Assembly: GCF_016587355.1 (NCBI RefSeq)
Contig: NZ_BNJF01000001.1
Span: forward strand, 2,108,001 to 2,172,000
Length of the DNA: 64,000 bases
Direction of reading: 5' to 3'
Source: Ktedonospora formicarum
GTDB taxonomy: Bacteria > Chloroflexota > Ktedonobacteria > Ktedonobacterales > Ktedonobacteraceae
The translations under genes and the position numbers were made by a program. This document shows, piece after piece, positions 52,584 through 62,041 of this stretch. A model generated the notes under the pieces. That model was not told the DNA's origin, made no database searches, and saw nothing but the letters and a program-made list of their open reading frames with translations. The number at the start of each line of letters is the position of its first letter. The first letter of the stretch is position 1.

Positions 52584-55346
52584 GTGTTTATGGATGAATA
52601 CAAACCGCAAGGTTACGATACTGCTCGAGCAATATATGATGCTTATCAGACTAGCAAAAGCCAGAAAGCTGTACGGCCCCGTTTGTCACTCCCTAGTCAT
52701 GAGCAAGAAAAGGGCGAGGATTCGCAGCGTGAAATGACATCACCAACGCCAGCTCACTCTACAGCTTCCACTAATCCTATGAAGGTGCTAAAAGACCTTG
52801 TCGATGAATCTTCGCGTCCTATCACGTCACTTAAAACGCTGGTAATTGATCCTGCACGCCTGTTCTCAGAGAATCAGCAGAGAAGCTCAAGATCATCAGT
52901 GTTCATCTCCTCGCGCCCCCATCGAAGTATTCAATCCTCCTCTTTGTCCTCGACAGGGCCACTGACAGACAAGCATACGACGACAAAGCCTGCCATTCTC
53001 ACGTTGCCCAGTCGACGGAAAGAAATCACCACATCGGCACATATCCCTCGCGTTGAGGGGGTCAACCCATCTTGTACTCCCATCAGCAACGATCCTTCAG
53101 TCAGGCAAGAAGCTTCACAGGAGCCCCAGCAAGCACAAGCGGCGCCAACAACGAATACCCAGACATCCACTCGCCCACATCGCGTAAAGCGCCGCCGCAG
53201 GGTTCCCGAAATGAGGCAGATGACGGCTGTGGAGTGTGGGGCAGCTTGCCTGGCGATGATTCTCTCGTACTATGGGCATGCAACAAGCATCTCGGATGTC
53301 CAGAAACGCTGTGAAGTTGGTAGAGATGGTTTAAATGCGCTTATGATCGCGAAATCCGCTCGCTCTTATGGTATGAAAGTGCGAGCGGTCTCATTGAAGC
53401 TAGAGGACTTCCGCTTTGTTGAGCTTCCAGCCGTTATTCACTGGGAGTTTAATCATTTTGTAGTGGTTGAGCGCTGGACAAAGAAATATGTCGACCTTGT
53501 CGATCCCGCTATTGGGCGAAGACGCATCACACATAAAGAATTTGATGAAGGTTTCACGGGTGTAGTGCTCATGTTTGAGCCTGGGACACAATTCACACGA
53601 CAGTCAGCGCAGAGTTCCCTATCGTTAATGAGTTATGCACGCTCTATGCTGTCTATGCGTGGTATCCTGGCACAAATCATTGGTGCGTCATTCCTACTAC
53701 AGATGTTTGGACTCTGCACACCACTTCTGACAGCGGTCATAGTGGACACGGTTATTCCTTCGTCAAACCAGAATCTGCTCGTTTTGCTCGGTATCGGCAT
53801 GCTGTTACTGCTTGTCGCGCAAGGCATCGCGAAGCTCTTGCGAGCCACGTTGATTATCTACCTGCAAACGCGCATCGACGTGCAAATGACATTGCATTTC
53901 TTTACGCATATGCTGAGCCTGCCATATCGCTTCTTCCAGGTTCGTTTAAGTGGCGATTTACTCTCCCGCATGAGCAGTAATGCAGCCATTCGTGACCTGC
54001 TCTCCAGTCAGCTCATTTCGACGGTGCTGGATAGTAGCAGTGTGATTATTTCTCTGATCGCCTTGATCTGTCTGTCAAAATTCATAGCTGGTGCGACTGT
54101 ACTCATTGGCATATTCCAGATTGGTCTACTACTGCTGACAGCCCCGGCTATACGCAGGCTTATGCAGCACGAACTCATGGCTCAGGGAAAAGCACAAGGG
54201 TACATGAATGAAACGCTGGCAGGAATCGCTACGCTTAAAGCTGCTGGTGCGGAAGAGCGAGCACTCGAACGATGGACAAACCTTTACTTCGATCAGATGA
54301 ATATTTCGACTCGTCGCAATTATCTTGTGTCTTTCATCGGCATTGTGTTCGAGCTCTTGTTTGGCCTGTCCCCTATGCTCTTGCTGTGGATAGGAGCAAC
54401 ACAGGTTATCAACGGCACTATGCCTATTGGCACCATGTTTGCGCTGAATACGCTAGCAAATTTCTTTCTCTCACCACTTAGTTCTCTGGCATCAGGCGGT
54501 CAGAAGCTACAAATCGCTAGCGCGCATTTTGAGCGGATCGCTGATGTACTCGAAGCAGAGCCAGAGCAAGATCTCCAGCAGGTACGTACACCACCAAAGT
54601 TGACAGGCAGTATTGAGGTCAACAATGTAAGTTTCCAGTACGCGCCACAAACAAATCTCATTCTCAAGGACATACATGTGAAGATTGCTCCTGGGCAGCG
54701 GGTAGCTCTGGTAGGGAGAACTGGTTCAGGCAAGAGCACACTGGGAAAACTCTTAATTGGCCTCATTACACCAACACAGGGCACCATCTCGTTCGATAAA
54801 ATATCCTTGCAAGATTTAAACTATCGTGAGGTGCGTAGTCAATTCGGTGTTGTCTTACAAGAGTCTTTTATCTTTAGCGGCTCAGTGCGTGAAAATATTG
54901 CCTTTAATCATCCCGAAATGAATATGGCACAGGTCATACAGGCGGCCCAGGCGGCTGCTATCCATGAGGATATCGAGAAGATGCCAATGGGATACGAGAC
55001 GCTCGTCTCCGAGGGAGGGAGCGCTTTCTCTGGAGGGCAACGGCAACGCATGGCGCTGGCTCGCGCGCTCGCTCACCAGCCAGCAATCCTCCTGTTAGAT
55101 GAGGCGACCAGCGCTCTTGATGTGGCGACCGAGCGCGCAGTGGAAGAAAATCTTGAACGCTTCTCCTGTACGCAGATCATCATCGCGCACCGCTTAAGCA
55201 CTATTCGCAATTCGGACGTGATTCTCGTACTGGATGAGGGCAGCATCATAGAGCAAGGTTCTCATGAGATGCTTCTGCGCCGTAATGGCTATTACGCCCA
55301 CTTAATTCAGAGCCAGATTGAGAGTGGTGAAATTGAAGCTGCGTAA
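52584..55346 (+). CDS. C39-peptidase-containing ABC exporter (PCAT)
   Basis: A 920-residue protein. Residues 1-205 are a disordered Ser/Thr/Pro/Gln-rich extension. A C39 peptidase domain (about 206-345) has the oxyanion Gln212, nucleophile Cys218 in AVECGAACLAMIL, a catalytic His in NHFVVVE and an Asp in LVDPAIG. Six transmembrane helices (about 365-640) and an ABC ATPase (about 680-915) with Walker A GRTGSGKST, signature FSGGQRQR and Walker B LLLDEAT follow. It would cleave the peptide leader after GG and export the core. The GTG at 52584 and ATG at 52590 are both reasonable starts after GGGAGG. The N-terminal extension is not part of standard PCATs. Confidence 0.93.
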   Translation: MFMDEYKPQGYDTARAIYDAYQTSKSQKAVRPRLSLPSHEQEKGEDSQREMTSPTPAHSTASTNPMKVLKDLVDESSRPITSLKTLVIDPARLFSENQQRSSRSSVFISSRPHRSIQSSSLSSTGPLTDKHTTTKPAILTLPSRRKEITTSAHIPRVEGVNPSCTPISNDPSVRQEASQEPQQAQAAPTTNTQTSTRPHRVKRRRRVPEMRQMTAVECGAACLAMILSYYGHATSISDVQKRCEVGRDGLNALMIAKSARSYGMKVRAVSLKLEDFRFVELPAVIHWEFNHFVVVERWTKKYVDLVDPAIGRRRITHKEFDEGFTGVVLMFEPGTQFTRQSAQSSLSLMSYARSMLSMRGILAQIIGASFLLQMFGLCTPLLTAVIVDTVIPSSNQNLLVLLGIGMLLLLVAQGIAKLLRATLIIYLQTRIDVQMTLHFFTHMLSLPYRFFQVRLSGDLLSRMSSNAAIRDLLSSQLISTVLDSSSVIISLIALICLSKFIAGATVLIGIFQIGLLLLTAPAIRRLMQHELMAQGKAQGYMNETLAGIATLKAAGAEERALERWTNLYFDQMNISTRRNYLVSFIGIVFELLFGLSPMLLLWIGATQVINGTMPIGTMFALNTLANFFLSPLSSLASGGQKLQIASAHFERIADVLEAEPEQDLQQVRTPPKLTGSIEVNNVSFQYAPQTNLILKDIHVKIAPGQRVALVGRTGSGKSTLGKLLIGLITPTQGTISFDKISLQDLNYREVRSQFGVVLQESFIFSGSVRENIAFNHPEMNMAQVIQAAQAAAIHEDIEKMPMGYETLVSEGGSAFSGGQRQRMALARALAHQPAILLLDEATSALDVATERAVEENLERFSCTQIIIAHRLSTIRNSDVILVLDEGSIIEQGSHEMLLRRNGYYAHLIQSQIESGEIEAA

Positions 55347-55348
55347 AT

Positions 55349-57406
55349 TTAGCATTCGCGTTTTATCTCCTGCGCAGCGCGATGGGCCAGCGCCATAATC
55401 GTTAGCATCGGATTCACACCCAGCGCACTCGGGAAAACGCTGCTATCACAAACATAAAGGTTCTTGACTCCATATACTTGCTGGCGCTCATCGACAACCG
55501 CCCTATGCGGGTCAGCTCCCGCGCGACAACTTCCCATCTGATGCGCGGAGAAAAGCATAATCCGGTTTGGCCCCAGACCATGACGCTCCAGGCGCCGTTC
55601 AAACTCGTGAAGCTGTTCATCAGTCAATGCTTTCCCATCTATGCTCCTCATGAGTGTCGGGCGATTCTGCAATGAGGTAATACCCTCCGCGCCGAGCGCG
55701 CAATGCATACGCGCGGCTTGCCTCAATCCATGCAACAGGTGGCGACGATCAAAAACAGAGGTCACATATTCAATCTCCGCCTCTCCATGACGGTTGATCA
55801 TCACAGTACCCGCGCCTTTATCGCGTGTAATGGCAATAAAGGTCGCGAAGTAGGCAGCGCGAGCCATGAGCTCACGATACTCGCGAGCACCACGCCATGG
55901 CACGGACAGGCCCAACAGTCCTGGATGCGCCGGCGGAACCTCCAGAATATAACCATACCCATCCGTCAGATGGCTATACTGGTTGCTATACGCTGATTGC
56001 ATTACTCCATTCCAGGGCTCGACCTTCTCACGGTAATAGCCACTGACCGTTGAGGTAGGATGTAGGTGTAGGTGTCGACCAATATGCTGATTTTCGATTC
56101 CCGAACGCAGCAAGACAGCAGGCGTATTCAGGGCACCCGCCGCGACCACGACCACCTTCGCGCGCACCGCAACACGATACTGATTGCCGCTCTCCACATC
56201 CCGTACCAGCGCCTCTACACCCACGGCCCGACCATTCTCAATCATGACCCGACGCACATCGCAACGCGATACGATACGTGCCCCATGCTCACAGGCATCA
56301 TGCAAATAGGTCTTCGTCGTCGATTGTTTGGCTCCATAACGACATCCATAGCCACATGAGCCGCAGCGCTGTTCACAGCCCATAGCATTACGCCGCAATG
56401 TTCCCGCCTGTATACCTAGCGCGTTCGCACCTTCTAATAGCAGATTATTCTGCCGATTATGCGAACTATTATCACTATTGACCAATACACGTTGCTCAAC
56501 AGCGCTAAAGCTCTCTTGAAGAGTGTCATGTGTAAAGAAGTCCAAGCCAGAGCACGCAGCCCACTCATCAAGGATATGAGATGGCGCATGTAGCGATGTA
56601 GTCCAGTTGACCACCGTTCCCCCACCCACGGTAGAACCTGCTAGAAGCACCACCCCCAGGTCACGCGAGGTCAGCAGGCCACGCTTAAGATAGAGTTCGC
56701 TCGTCCCCTGCGCCTCTGGCATATTCAACTCTTCGTCGCGATAATAACCACCCTTCTCGAGCACAATCACACTCTTGCCAGCCAGAGCCAACTCGCCTGC
56801 GACTACGCCACCACCCGCGCCAGATCCCACCACAACCACATCGCATTCTAGAGTACAATCCGCAGCAATCGCTTCAATCTTAAGTGGCTCAGGAGCTACA
56901 GTTGGATTATCGGAACTCACTGGTTGATAGTCCAGCGCTCTCCAATTGGGATTGCGACCATCAACGCCAGGTATAGAAAAATAGAGGAAGCCAGCCAAGC
57001 GCTTCACCGCTTGAAAGCCCTGACGTAGCGCCGCAAGGGGACTATTAGCCAGACTCAATAGATAGCGCTCCCTGGACGCAGGAGGTAGATCTGGGAAAGA
57101 ACGAGCCCTCCCGACTAACGGGAGGCTTATGAACGGACTGGAGAGCAAGGTCAAGAATTGGCGAAAACGCGCCTGGGTCTCAGCATCTTCTTGCTCCAGC
57201 ATTTCGGCAACCAGCAAGGCAAGCTGGAGATCAGAGGCACTACGCTGATAATAGGCTGCAACCTCCTCAGAAGATCCCTCTGGTGGCAGTTGTGATGGAA
57301 AGAGTGTTTCACACACTGACTCCAAAACACGAAACGCCTCCTCACTGAGCCAGTCCACGCTGCGCTTCGATGCACCCTGCCCTTCAACGGGCGTGGTTCC
57401 AAGCAT
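55349..57406 (-). CDS. GMC family oxidoreductase (long-chain alcohol oxidase-like)
   Basis: A 685-residue flavoenzyme. An N-terminal helical region (about 15-145, LSEEAFRVLESVCETLFPSQ) resembles the domain that precedes the flavin fold in long-chain fatty alcohol oxidases. The FAD dinucleotide fold is VVVGSGAGGGVVAGELALAGKSVIVLE (192-218). A cysteine-rich loop (CEQRCGSCGYGCRYGAKQS) is typical of this subgroup, and the C-terminal HQMGSCR and VNPMLTIMALAHR hold the active-site and FAD residues. It would oxidise alcohols or sterols. The start at 57406 has GGAG 6 nt upstream; an earlier ATG at 57481 is possible. It is convergent with the exporter gene, 2 nt apart. Confidence 0.88.
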   Translation of the reverse strand: MLGTTPVEGQGASKRSVDWLSEEAFRVLESVCETLFPSQLPPEGSSEEVAAYYQRSASDLQLALLVAEMLEQEDAETQARFRQFLTLLSSPFISLPLVGRARSFPDLPPASRERYLLSLANSPLAALRQGFQAVKRLAGFLYFSIPGVDGRNPNWRALDYQPVSSDNPTVAPEPLKIEAIAADCTLECDVVVVGSGAGGGVVAGELALAGKSVIVLEKGGYYRDEELNMPEAQGTSELYLKRGLLTSRDLGVVLLAGSTVGGGTVVNWTTSLHAPSHILDEWAACSGLDFFTHDTLQESFSAVEQRVLVNSDNSSHNRQNNLLLEGANALGIQAGTLRRNAMGCEQRCGSCGYGCRYGAKQSTTKTYLHDACEHGARIVSRCDVRRVMIENGRAVGVEALVRDVESGNQYRVAVRAKVVVVAAGALNTPAVLLRSGIENQHIGRHLHLHPTSTVSGYYREKVEPWNGVMQSAYSNQYSHLTDGYGYILEVPPAHPGLLGLSVPWRGAREYRELMARAAYFATFIAITRDKGAGTVMINRHGEAEIEYVTSVFDRRHLLHGLRQAARMHCALGAEGITSLQNRPTLMRSIDGKALTDEQLHEFERRLERHGLGPNRIMLFSAHQMGSCRAGADPHRAVVDERQQVYGVKNLYVCDSSVFPSALGVNPMLTIMALAHRAAQEIKREC

Positions 57407-57660
57407 ATGACGCTCCTTCCTTGAAAGAACAGAAGTCCTCTCTATATGCGTTTGCTCATCGAGTTTATGTGATGGCATCATCTATGTCGCATCTTCCGCC
57501 ATCTTAAAGCGCTGGAAGCTCTAGGAAACCTTGCGCAGAAAAATACTTGAAAAGTCGCTCAACCTATCGCTTTACGCAAGTATAGCATATGCCTACGCAG
57601 GCATTCGATGGTTATTCCGCCAAACATTTCAAGCCAACACGAAAATTCCACGTTTTAAGG

Positions 57661-57731
57661 TTGACATCTCGCCACATCGGAACATATACTTAGCTCAAGA
57701 GAAAAATACTTTGTTGATCTATTTAATCAAC
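57661..57731 (+). promoter_or_regulatory. Sigma-70-type promoter and leader hairpin of the sulfurtransferase gene
   Basis: TTGACA (57661-57666) and TATACT (57685-57690) are separated by 18 bp. The leader contains GTTGAT-ctattta-ATCAAC (57713-57731) followed by TTTT, then AAAAGGAG. The hairpin could be a weak attenuator next to the ribosome site. Confidence 0.7.
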
Positions 57732-57751
57732 TTTTAAAAGGAGCCAGTGAG

Positions 57752-58594
57752 ATGTCAGAGTATGCACGACCAGAGGTGCTCGTCGATGTGAATTGGGTAG
57801 AAGATCACCTGCAAGATCCTCACGTACGCTTTATCGAGGCCGATGAGGATGTTCAGCTATATGAAGTTGGGCATATTTCGGGAGCGGTCAAACTGGATTG
57901 GAACGTGGATGTCCAGAATCCTCTGACACGCGACTTCATTGATAAAGAGGGCTTCGAAAATCTCCTAAGTCGTTGGGGAGTCTCGAATGACACCACTATC
58001 GTCCTCTATGGTGACCGTAACAACTGGTACGCAGCCTACGCATTCTGGCTCTTTAGCCTCTATGGGCATGCCGATCTGCGCCTCTTCAATGGTGGTCGAG
58101 CGACCTGGGAGCGCGCCGGGAAAGCCTATACACAGGAAGTTCCCAGCTACGAGCGAACCCACTACCAGGCAAAGGAAGCCAATGGAAATATTCGCGCCTT
58201 CCGCGACGAGGTGCTAGCGGAACTCCAGGCTCCAAACCTGCGCCTGGTTGATGTTCGCTCACCCCAGGAATACAGTGGCGAACTGATTGCCATGCCTAGC
58301 TATCCGCAAGAGGGTGCGCAGCGTGCCGGGCATATTCCTGGCGCAAAGAGTATCCCATGGGCCACTGGCGCCCGCGAAGATGGCACATTCAAATCAGCGG
58401 ATGAGCTACGCAAGCTTTACGAAGACAAAGGCATCGCCACAGAAAACGACGTCATCACCTACTGCCGTATTGGTGAGCGTGCAGCCTATAGCTGGTTTAT
58501 ACTCACCCAGCTGTTGGGCTATTCAAGCGTGCGTAACTACGATGGCTCCTGGACAGAATGGGGAAGCCTGGTCCGCTCCCCCATCGAGCGGTGA
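57752..58594 (+). CDS. Thiosulfate/3-mercaptopyruvate sulfurtransferase
   Basis: A 280-residue protein of two rhodanese domains. The inactive N-terminal domain (about 8-125) has [10 protein letters not shown]; the catalytic C-terminal domain (about 145-275) has [23 protein letters not shown] and the active loop CRIGERAA with Cys238. The loop has Ile-Gly-Glu after CR, nearer thiosulfate (CRxGER) than mercaptopyruvate enzymes (CGSGVT). It transfers sulfane sulfur to thiol or cyanide acceptors in the cytoplasm. AAAAGGAG precedes the ATG. Confidence 0.93.
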   Translation: MSEYARPEVLVDVNWVEDHLQDPHVRFIEADEDVQLYEVGHISGAVKLDWNVDVQNPLTRDFIDKEGFENLLSRWGVSNDTTIVLYGDRNNWYAAYAFWLFSLYGHADLRLFNGGRATWERAGKAYTQEVPSYERTHYQAKEANGNIRAFRDEVLAELQAPNLRLVDVRSPQEYSGELIAMPSYPQEGAQRAGHIPGAKSIPWATGAREDGTFKSADELRKLYEDKGIATENDVITYCRIGERAAYSWFILTQLLGYSSVRNYDGSWTEWGSLVRSPIER

Positions 58595-58614
58595 GTTCCT
58601 CTTGCGTCCGATTG

Positions 58615-58645
58615 AGAGCGCTCTCCTTTGGGAGCGCTCTTTTTT
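58615..58645 (+). terminator. Intrinsic terminator after the sulfurtransferase gene
   Basis: AGAGCGCTC pairs with GAGCGCTCT around a short loop, followed by TTTTTT. It lies 20 nt after the stop. Confidence 0.88.
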
Positions 58646-58695
58646 GTTGAAATACTCTATTGACAAGGCTGGATTAGTCCCAAAAAAGTCCCCTG

Positions 58696-58704
58696 TGATA
58701 TACT
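58696..58704 (+). promoter_or_regulatory. Extended -10 promoter of the carboxylase gene
   Basis: TGATATACT fits the extended -10 element. The TTGACA further upstream is too far away (about 30 bp) to serve as its -35. The leader to the ATG at 58752 is about 40 nt. Confidence 0.55.
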
Positions 58705-58751
58705 GCCATACGTACCCTCTATTCTTGCCTTAGATCAACGGAGATTGTCTT

Positions 58752-60383
58752 ATGACCACTAGCGAACGCAGTTCACAAGAAACAAGTAGCACTAAGGGGA
58801 CGCGGGAAAAACTGGCGGAACTCCAGGAAGCCCAGGCAGCTTCAAAGCTGGGTGGCGGACCCAAACGCATTGAGACACAACATAAAAAGGGCAAGCTCAC
58901 AGCCCGCGAGCGCATTGATCTGCTGCTCGACCCAGGTACATTTAACGAACTGGATATGTTTGTGACCCATCGTGCCTCTGACTTCGGGCTCGATGAACAG
59001 AAGATACCCGGTGACGGTGTTGTCACTGGCTATGGGCAGGTTGATGGACGCCTGGTCTACGTCTTCTCTCAGGATTTTACCGTATTTGGGGGTTCACTCT
59101 CGGAGGCGCATGCCGAAAAGATTTGTAAGATCATGGATCTCGCCATGAAGAACGGAGCCCCCATCATCGGCCTCAATGACTCAGGTGGCGCGCGCATTCA
59201 AGAGGGCGTTGTCAGCCTTGGAGCCTATGCCGACATCTTTCTCAAGAACACTCTGGCATCTGGTGTCGTACCGCAAATCTCAGCGATCATGGGTCCCTGC
59301 GCAGGAGGCGCAGTCTACTCGCCTGCCATCACCGACTTTATCTTTATGGTCGAAGAAACAAGCTATATGTTTGTTACCGGCCCCAACGTCGTCAAATCGG
59401 TCACGCATGAGGATGTCACTTTTGAGCAGTTAGGTGGCGCCCAGATCCATAATAGTACCAGCGGTGTCGCGCACTTTGCCTGCCCTGGTGAGCCAGAATG
59501 CATTCGCCAGATTCGCCAGTTGCTCAGTTATCTACCAGCGAACAACATGGAGGATCCACCTCGCATTGAGGCCAGCGATAGCCCCACCCGCGTTGACGAA
59601 GTGCTGGACGGCATCATCCCTGATAACTCCAATAAGCCCTATGATATGAAAACGATTATTAAACATATCGTTGATGAAGAAAACTTCTTTGAAGTACAAG
59701 AACACTTCGCGCAAAATATCATTATTGGCTTCGCGCGCCTCAATGGACGCTCAGTGGGTATTGTTGCACAGCAGCCACGCGCTCTAGCGGGCGTCCTCGA
59801 TATTAATGCCTCGGATAAGGCCGCACGCTTTGTTCGCTTCTGTGACTGCTTTAATATCCCAATCATCACCTTTGTGGATGTACCCGGCTTCTTACCTGGG
59901 GTAAGTCAGGAGCATGGAGGAATTATTCGTCACGGTGCCAAACTCCTTTACGCCTACTGCGAGGCAACTGTCCCCAAGCTGACAGTCATCACACGCAAAG
60001 CCTACGGTGGTGCCTATGATGTCATGAGTAGTAAACACATTCGCGGCGACATCAATTATGCATGGCCCACTGCCGAGATCGCCGTCATGGGAGCCGAGGG
60101 TGCTGTCAATATCCTCTTCAAGGACGAAATTGAGCGCGCCAGCGATCCGGAGCAACGCCGCAAGGAACTTATCGCCGAATACACGGAGAAGTTCAACAAT
60201 CCTTACATTGCCGCTAGCCGGGGCTACATAGACGAGGTCATAGAGCCTCGTAACACACGCGTCAAACTTATCAACGCCCTGGAGATGCTCAAAAACAAAC
60301 GCGACTCCAATCCCCCAAGAAGCATGGTAATATTCCCCTGTAGCCACAGGTTCCAAACAAAGAGAAGTGGAAATGCTTTCTGA
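58752..60383 (+). CDS. Acyl-CoA carboxylase beta subunit (propionyl/methylmalonyl-CoA type), 3' frameshift
   Basis: A biotin-dependent carboxyltransferase. The N-terminal domain ([61 protein letters not shown]) and C-terminal domain ([40 protein letters not shown]) each hold an oxyanion motif. This matches the PccB/methylmalonyl-CoA carboxyltransferase group. The family normally ends [11 protein letters not shown]; here the frame reads [11 protein letters not shown] and runs on to 60383, while the expected KKHGNIPL and TAG (60341-60343) lie in the -1 frame. A C tract (60312-60316) one base short explains this. Convergent methylmalonyl-CoA epimerase supports the propionyl-CoA pathway. Confidence 0.9.
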   Translation: MTTSERSSQETSSTKGTREKLAELQEAQAASKLGGGPKRIETQHKKGKLTARERIDLLLDPGTFNELDMFVTHRASDFGLDEQKIPGDGVVTGYGQVDGRLVYVFSQDFTVFGGSLSEAHAEKICKIMDLAMKNGAPIIGLNDSGGARIQEGVVSLGAYADIFLKNTLASGVVPQISAIMGPCAGGAVYSPAITDFIFMVEETSYMFVTGPNVVKSVTHEDVTFEQLGGAQIHNSTSGVAHFACPGEPECIRQIRQLLSYLPANNMEDPPRIEASDSPTRVDEVLDGIIPDNSNKPYDMKTIIKHIVDEENFFEVQEHFAQNIIIGFARLNGRSVGIVAQQPRALAGVLDINASDKAARFVRFCDCFNIPIITFVDVPGFLPGVSQEHGGIIRHGAKLLYAYCEATVPKLTVITRKAYGGAYDVMSSKHIRGDINYAWPTAEIAVMGAEGAVNILFKDEIERASDPEQRRKELIAEYTEKFNNPYIAASRGYIDEVIEPRNTRVKLINALEMLKNKRDSNPPRSMVIFPCSHRFQTKRSGNAF

Positions 60384-60438
60384 GCACTTCCACTTCTGTC
60401 ATCTTCGGCAAGAGAATGTCTTCTTATCAAAGCGATAC

Positions 60439-60864
60439 TTATTTACTCTTCTCAAGCAATTCTAGAAGCACGCCGTTCGTACCCTTGGGATGAACAAATA
60501 TCGCGCGACCCTCGGCGGCAATGCGAGGTTGCTGATCAAGCACAGGCGTCTCATGCTCATGCATCTCATGCAAGGCCGCATCTATATTCTCGACCTCCAT
60601 ACAGATATGATGTAGCCCCTCACCACGCCTCTCAAGAAACTTCAGTAGGCTAGTATTGGCCACAGTTGGCTCGATCAGTTCCAATTCGCTACCGCCGGGT
60701 CCTCCCGCTGGCAAGAAAGCAATACGAACTTGCTCAGTAGGAACATCCTTGATTTCGCGCGGCACAAGACCCAGTGTATCACGATAAAACAGCAGCGCTT
60801 GTTCGATATCACGCACAATGATAGCGACGTGGTCAATGCGGCTAGGCGTCATTTGGCTAGACAC
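60439..60864 (-). CDS. mce: Methylmalonyl-CoA epimerase
   Basis: A 141-residue vicinal oxygen chelate protein. Two beta-alpha-beta-beta-beta units carry the metal ligands: His in RIDHVAIIV, the ELELIEP glutamate, His in GLHHICMEV and Glu in GVLLELLE. It converts (S)- to (R)-methylmalonyl-CoA between propionyl-CoA carboxylase and mutase. It is convergent with the carboxylase beta gene. The start is a GTG with GGAG about 9 nt upstream. No mutase gene is in the window. Confidence 0.93.
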   Translation of the reverse strand: MSSQMTPSRIDHVAIIVRDIEQALLFYRDTLGLVPREIKDVPTEQVRIAFLPAGGPGGSELELIEPTVANTSLLKFLERRGEGLHHICMEVENIDAALHEMHEHETPVLDQQPRIAAEGRAIFVHPKGTNGVLLELLEKSK

Positions 60865-60890
60865 TATAAGGATCTCCTTCTCCAGCAGCG

Positions 60891-61457
60891 CTAGTGATAG
60901 TTCTCGCCACAGTGTGAGAGATGAAGCTCAGCCTGATTCAAATGGTATGGCACAGCCGAGAAGGCTCCCAGACTCCTTTGAATTGAACTGCTTATCGTGC
61001 GCAGCGCCATCAACGCGCTAATGCGTGTATCTTCATCATACCCAAGCATCTCAGCAGCCTGGTCAAACTCGGCCTGAGTCAAAACTTCATAAGAAAGATC
61101 GGGCTTGACCAGCAAGCTCAGATCCAGATCTACATAGGAGAGGCGCTCAAAGCCCAAGCTTGCAGGCTGGATAATAGTCGCGTATGTGTGAATCAAGTCT
61201 TCTTTATCAAAAAACGCACTGAGCATATACCAGCGCCCCGGCCAGAAAAACTGAACACAGTTATAGCGTAAAGGACGTGTACCACTTGCCCAATGCATCT
61301 CGGTTCCAGCGGGCAACCATAACCGCAAAGCCCCCCTAGCAGTCTCTTCGGGCTTCTCATCACCCAGGCGCATAGCTTCGCTTAACTGATATGCTTTCCA
61401 CGACCCCCGCAACAGTTTATCATAGCTACGACATTCGACTAAAAAATCTTGTCGCAT
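60891..61457 (-). CDS. DUF402 domain protein
   Basis: A 188-residue protein. A central beta domain with WLPAGTEMHWASG, WYMLSAFFD and SYVDLDLSLLVKPDLSYEVLTQAEFDQA fits the DUF402 fold, some members of which hydrolyse nucleoside diphosphates or RNA-linked substrates. The Asp/Glu-rich YVDLDLSLLV segment is the likely metal site. The start MRQDF follows GAAGGGAGAG. It lies 26 nt upstream of mce in the same direction, so the two may be co-transcribed. Confidence 0.82.
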   Translation of the reverse strand: MRQDFLVECRSYDKLLRGSWKAYQLSEAMRLGDEKPEETARGALRLWLPAGTEMHWASGTRPLRYNCVQFFWPGRWYMLSAFFDKEDLIHTYATIIQPASLGFERLSYVDLDLSLLVKPDLSYEVLTQAEFDQAAEMLGYDEDTRISALMALRTISSSIQRSLGAFSAVPYHLNQAELHLSHCGENYH

Positions 61458-62041
61458 ACAAACTCTCCCTTCCGTCGACCACCATAGTACGGAACTTCCA
61501 AAGAAACGTCAAGCGAAAAAGGCAATTCTTCCCATAACATTCAGCACATAGCATGTATTATCATGATGTCTTCGCTTCCCTTGCTCAATCAATCAATAGT
61601 GTCATCTCTTTATAGTAGCGCCAGCCCTCAATCCAGGCAATCCAGACTCAACACATCACACATAATCCTACCACTAATTACTACCCATAAATATGAACAA
61701 ACATCACATATCCCTTGAAAAGAACTCCTTTTAAACCCTTTTTATTCCCATAAACATATAAAATTATGCATAGGATGTGACCACATGATAATCCCTTTTA
61801 ACCCAAAGTACGCTGCGAGTAATTGATGTCCTATTTATGGTTACATCATACCCAAAAGGGGGGTCAAATACAGTGCAACTGATCTCAAGATCTTTCTTCA
61901 GATCCCCTGTTGTTGTACAATAAAGCTGATAGATATAGGAGTGTCTACTTATTTTTCACTTCTATCCATACTAAAATTCCAACTTTGAGAGACAACGTCC
62001 CGGCATGCCGAGGAAACAAGCATATAGACATAGAGAAGGTC
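61458..62041. other. Gene-free AT-rich stretch between DUF402 and cyclase genes
   Basis: About 580 nt between divergently oriented genes, with high A+T. No open frame with a ribosome site and no repeat family member was seen. It should hold promoters for both genes, but no convincing box pair was found. Confidence 0.4.
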
